From NCBI GenBank assembly GCA_027943245.1, contig JANDJZ010000936.1, positions 1 to 19,987 on the forward strand: a DNA stretch of 19,987 nucleotides. Reading direction: 5' to 3'. Under the pieces are notes generated by a model. The model was not told the DNA's origin and did not search any database. It worked only from the letters and a program-made list of their open reading frames with translations. Each line of letters opens with the position of its first letter. Position 1 is the first letter of the stretch. Positions 19,003 to 19,987 of this stretch are shown here, in pieces. The position numbers were made by a program, and so were the translations under genes. The DNA comes from Acanthamoeba sp. SK_2022b. Its lineage: Eukaryota; Discosea; Longamoebia; Acanthamoebidae.

Positions 19003-19641
19003 ATGTCCACCAAGGCCAAGGCGCAGTCTTCTCCTCGAACCACCATGTACAAGATCGTGGTGATGGGAGCCGGCGCAGTGGGAAAGTCGGCCCTCACCAT
19101 CAACTTTGTCGCGCAACAGTTCGTGGACCAGTACAACCCTACCATCGAGGACTCCTACCGCCGGCAGATGCACATCGACTCCCGCGCGTGCATGCTCGAC
19201 ATCCTCGACACCGCCGGCCAGGAGGAGTTCGGGGCCATGCGTGACCAGTACATGCGCACGGGCGAGGGCTTCCTGCTGGTCTACGACGTCACCGAGCGTT
19301 CGACCTTTGACGAGATCAAGATCTTCCGCGAGCAGATCCAGCGCGTGACCGACGTTGAGAAGGTGGCGGTGGTAGTGGCGGCCAACAAGTGCGACCTCCC
19401 GCTGCACATGCACCAGGTTTCCGAGGCCGAGGGCCGCGCAGCGGCTGCGGCCATGGACGCTCGCTTCCTTCAGACCTCGGCCAAGCAGCGCATCAACGTC
19501 GACGAGGCCTTCTGCGAGCTCGTGCGCCAGATCGACTGCGTGCGAGACGAAGCCGAGGGCGTGAGCGTGAGCGGCAGGAAGCAGGGTACCGGCGGTGGCA
19601 AGAAGGCCAGACTGCTCGTCAAGAAGTGCCCCCTCTTCTAA
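19003..19641 (+). CDS. Ras family small GTPase
   Basis: Single exon, 212 aa. A 15-residue N-terminal extension precedes YKIVV. P-loop GAGAVGKS is at 22-29, the effector loop reads YNPTIEDSYR, switch II is DTAGQEEFGAMRDQY (Gln61 equivalent kept), the base-specificity motif is NKCD and SAK is present. The tail is Lys-rich and ends CPLF, a CaaX box for prenylation with an upstream polybasic stretch, so it should sit on the inner plasma membrane as a GTP-dependent signalling switch. Position 13 (human numbering) is Ala instead of Gly. It is intronless, unlike every other protein gene here, and divergent from the nucleotidyltransferase-ligase gene. Closest in look to Dictyostelium-type Ras proteins, although Rap or other Ras subgroups cannot be excluded without a tree. 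Confidence 0.95.
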   Translation: MSTKAKAQSSPRTTMYKIVVMGAGAVGKSALTINFVAQQFVDQYNPTIEDSYRRQMHIDSRACMLDILDTAGQEEFGAMRDQYMRTGEGFLLVYDVTERSTFDEIKIFREQIQRVTDVEKVAVVVAANKCDLPLHMHQVSEAEGRAAAAAMDARFLQTSAKQRINVDEAFCELVRQIDCVRDEAEGVSVSGRKQGTGGGKKARLLVKKCPLF

Positions 19642-19987
19642 AAGAGAACTCCTCCGCAATCGGTGGAGCACCACCCCGAGCGCGCTTTCAAGAGCTGAAA
19701 GCGACCATGTAAAAAGAGTATATCACTGTAATCCTATACGAACAACATAAATGTGTAAATGAAATTGTTTAAACTACTCGACTTCGTGTAGTCATTCGGC
19801 GCGGTCTGCTTCATGGCATTCCTCCCCTACTTCTCATAGTAACTGGTACCCTTAAAAACCAACACAAAGCACCACGCCAACGGGTAGATATCACGGTTCT
19901 TCTTGTTGTTGATGATGTTAGAATAATACAGTCAGCTGTCCCTCTCTTTCTTCTCTCAGTCCTCCTCGTTCTCTCTGATTTAAATAT
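19642..19987. other. 3' flank of the Ras gene
   Basis: AT-richer sequence with no supported coding frame and no AATAAA. It presumably holds the Ras 3' UTR and the start of the next spacer; an intron or UTR of a further gene beyond the window cannot be excluded. Confidence 0.5.

Overview
The window looks like a piece of nuclear genome from a free-living amoeba of the Acanthamoeba type (Amoebozoa). This is inferred from dense genes split by many 40-145 nt introns, GC-rich exons against CA/GT, GGT and AAC microsatellites inside introns, a eukaryotic initiator tRNA and a canonical Ras gene. The organism is not proven by any single feature. Gene models were built by hand from open frames, splice dinucleotides and intron phase. 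Five of the six spliced genes close into one continuous frame from start to stop; the first is cut by the window edge.

Layout. (1) About 69-3587 (+): 3' part of a 17-exon gene joining leucine-rich repeats to armadillo repeats. (2) 3643-6735 (+): 10-exon gene with a small N-terminal domain, a PD-(D/E)XK-like region, a Gly/Ser/basic linker and a protein kinase domain, an architecture resembling Crinkler-type proteins. (3) 6843-8745 (-): 8-exon signal peptide peptidase with the YD, GxGD and PAL motifs. (4) 8748-11228 (-): 11-exon FUSC/aromatic-acid-exporter-like membrane protein whose stop codon lies 2 nt before the signal peptide peptidase ATG. (5) 11448-11519 (-): initiator tRNA-Met(CAU). (6) 11753-14962 (-): 12-exon tandem BTB/POZ protein. 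(7) 15081-18267 (-): 11-exon fusion of a polymerase-beta-type nucleotidyltransferase with a T4 Rnl1-type RNA ligase fold. (8) 19003-19641 (+): intronless Ras GTPase.

The most interesting locus is gene 7. Its nucleotidyltransferase residues look intact (GS plus three Asp), but the ligase half lacks the expected nucleotidyl-lysine (Asp), the motif IV Glu (Ala) and one motif V Lys (Glu), and carries an inserted basic/acidic segment. It may be an RNA-end-modifying or RNA-damage protein in which the ligase fold has become a binding module.

The neighbours form no obvious pathway; this is a compact eukaryotic gene array. Recurrent features are introns with GC donors of the form GCAC, microsatellites found in introns, very short intergenic gaps (2, 55, 107 and 118 nt), and one intron of only 39 nt.
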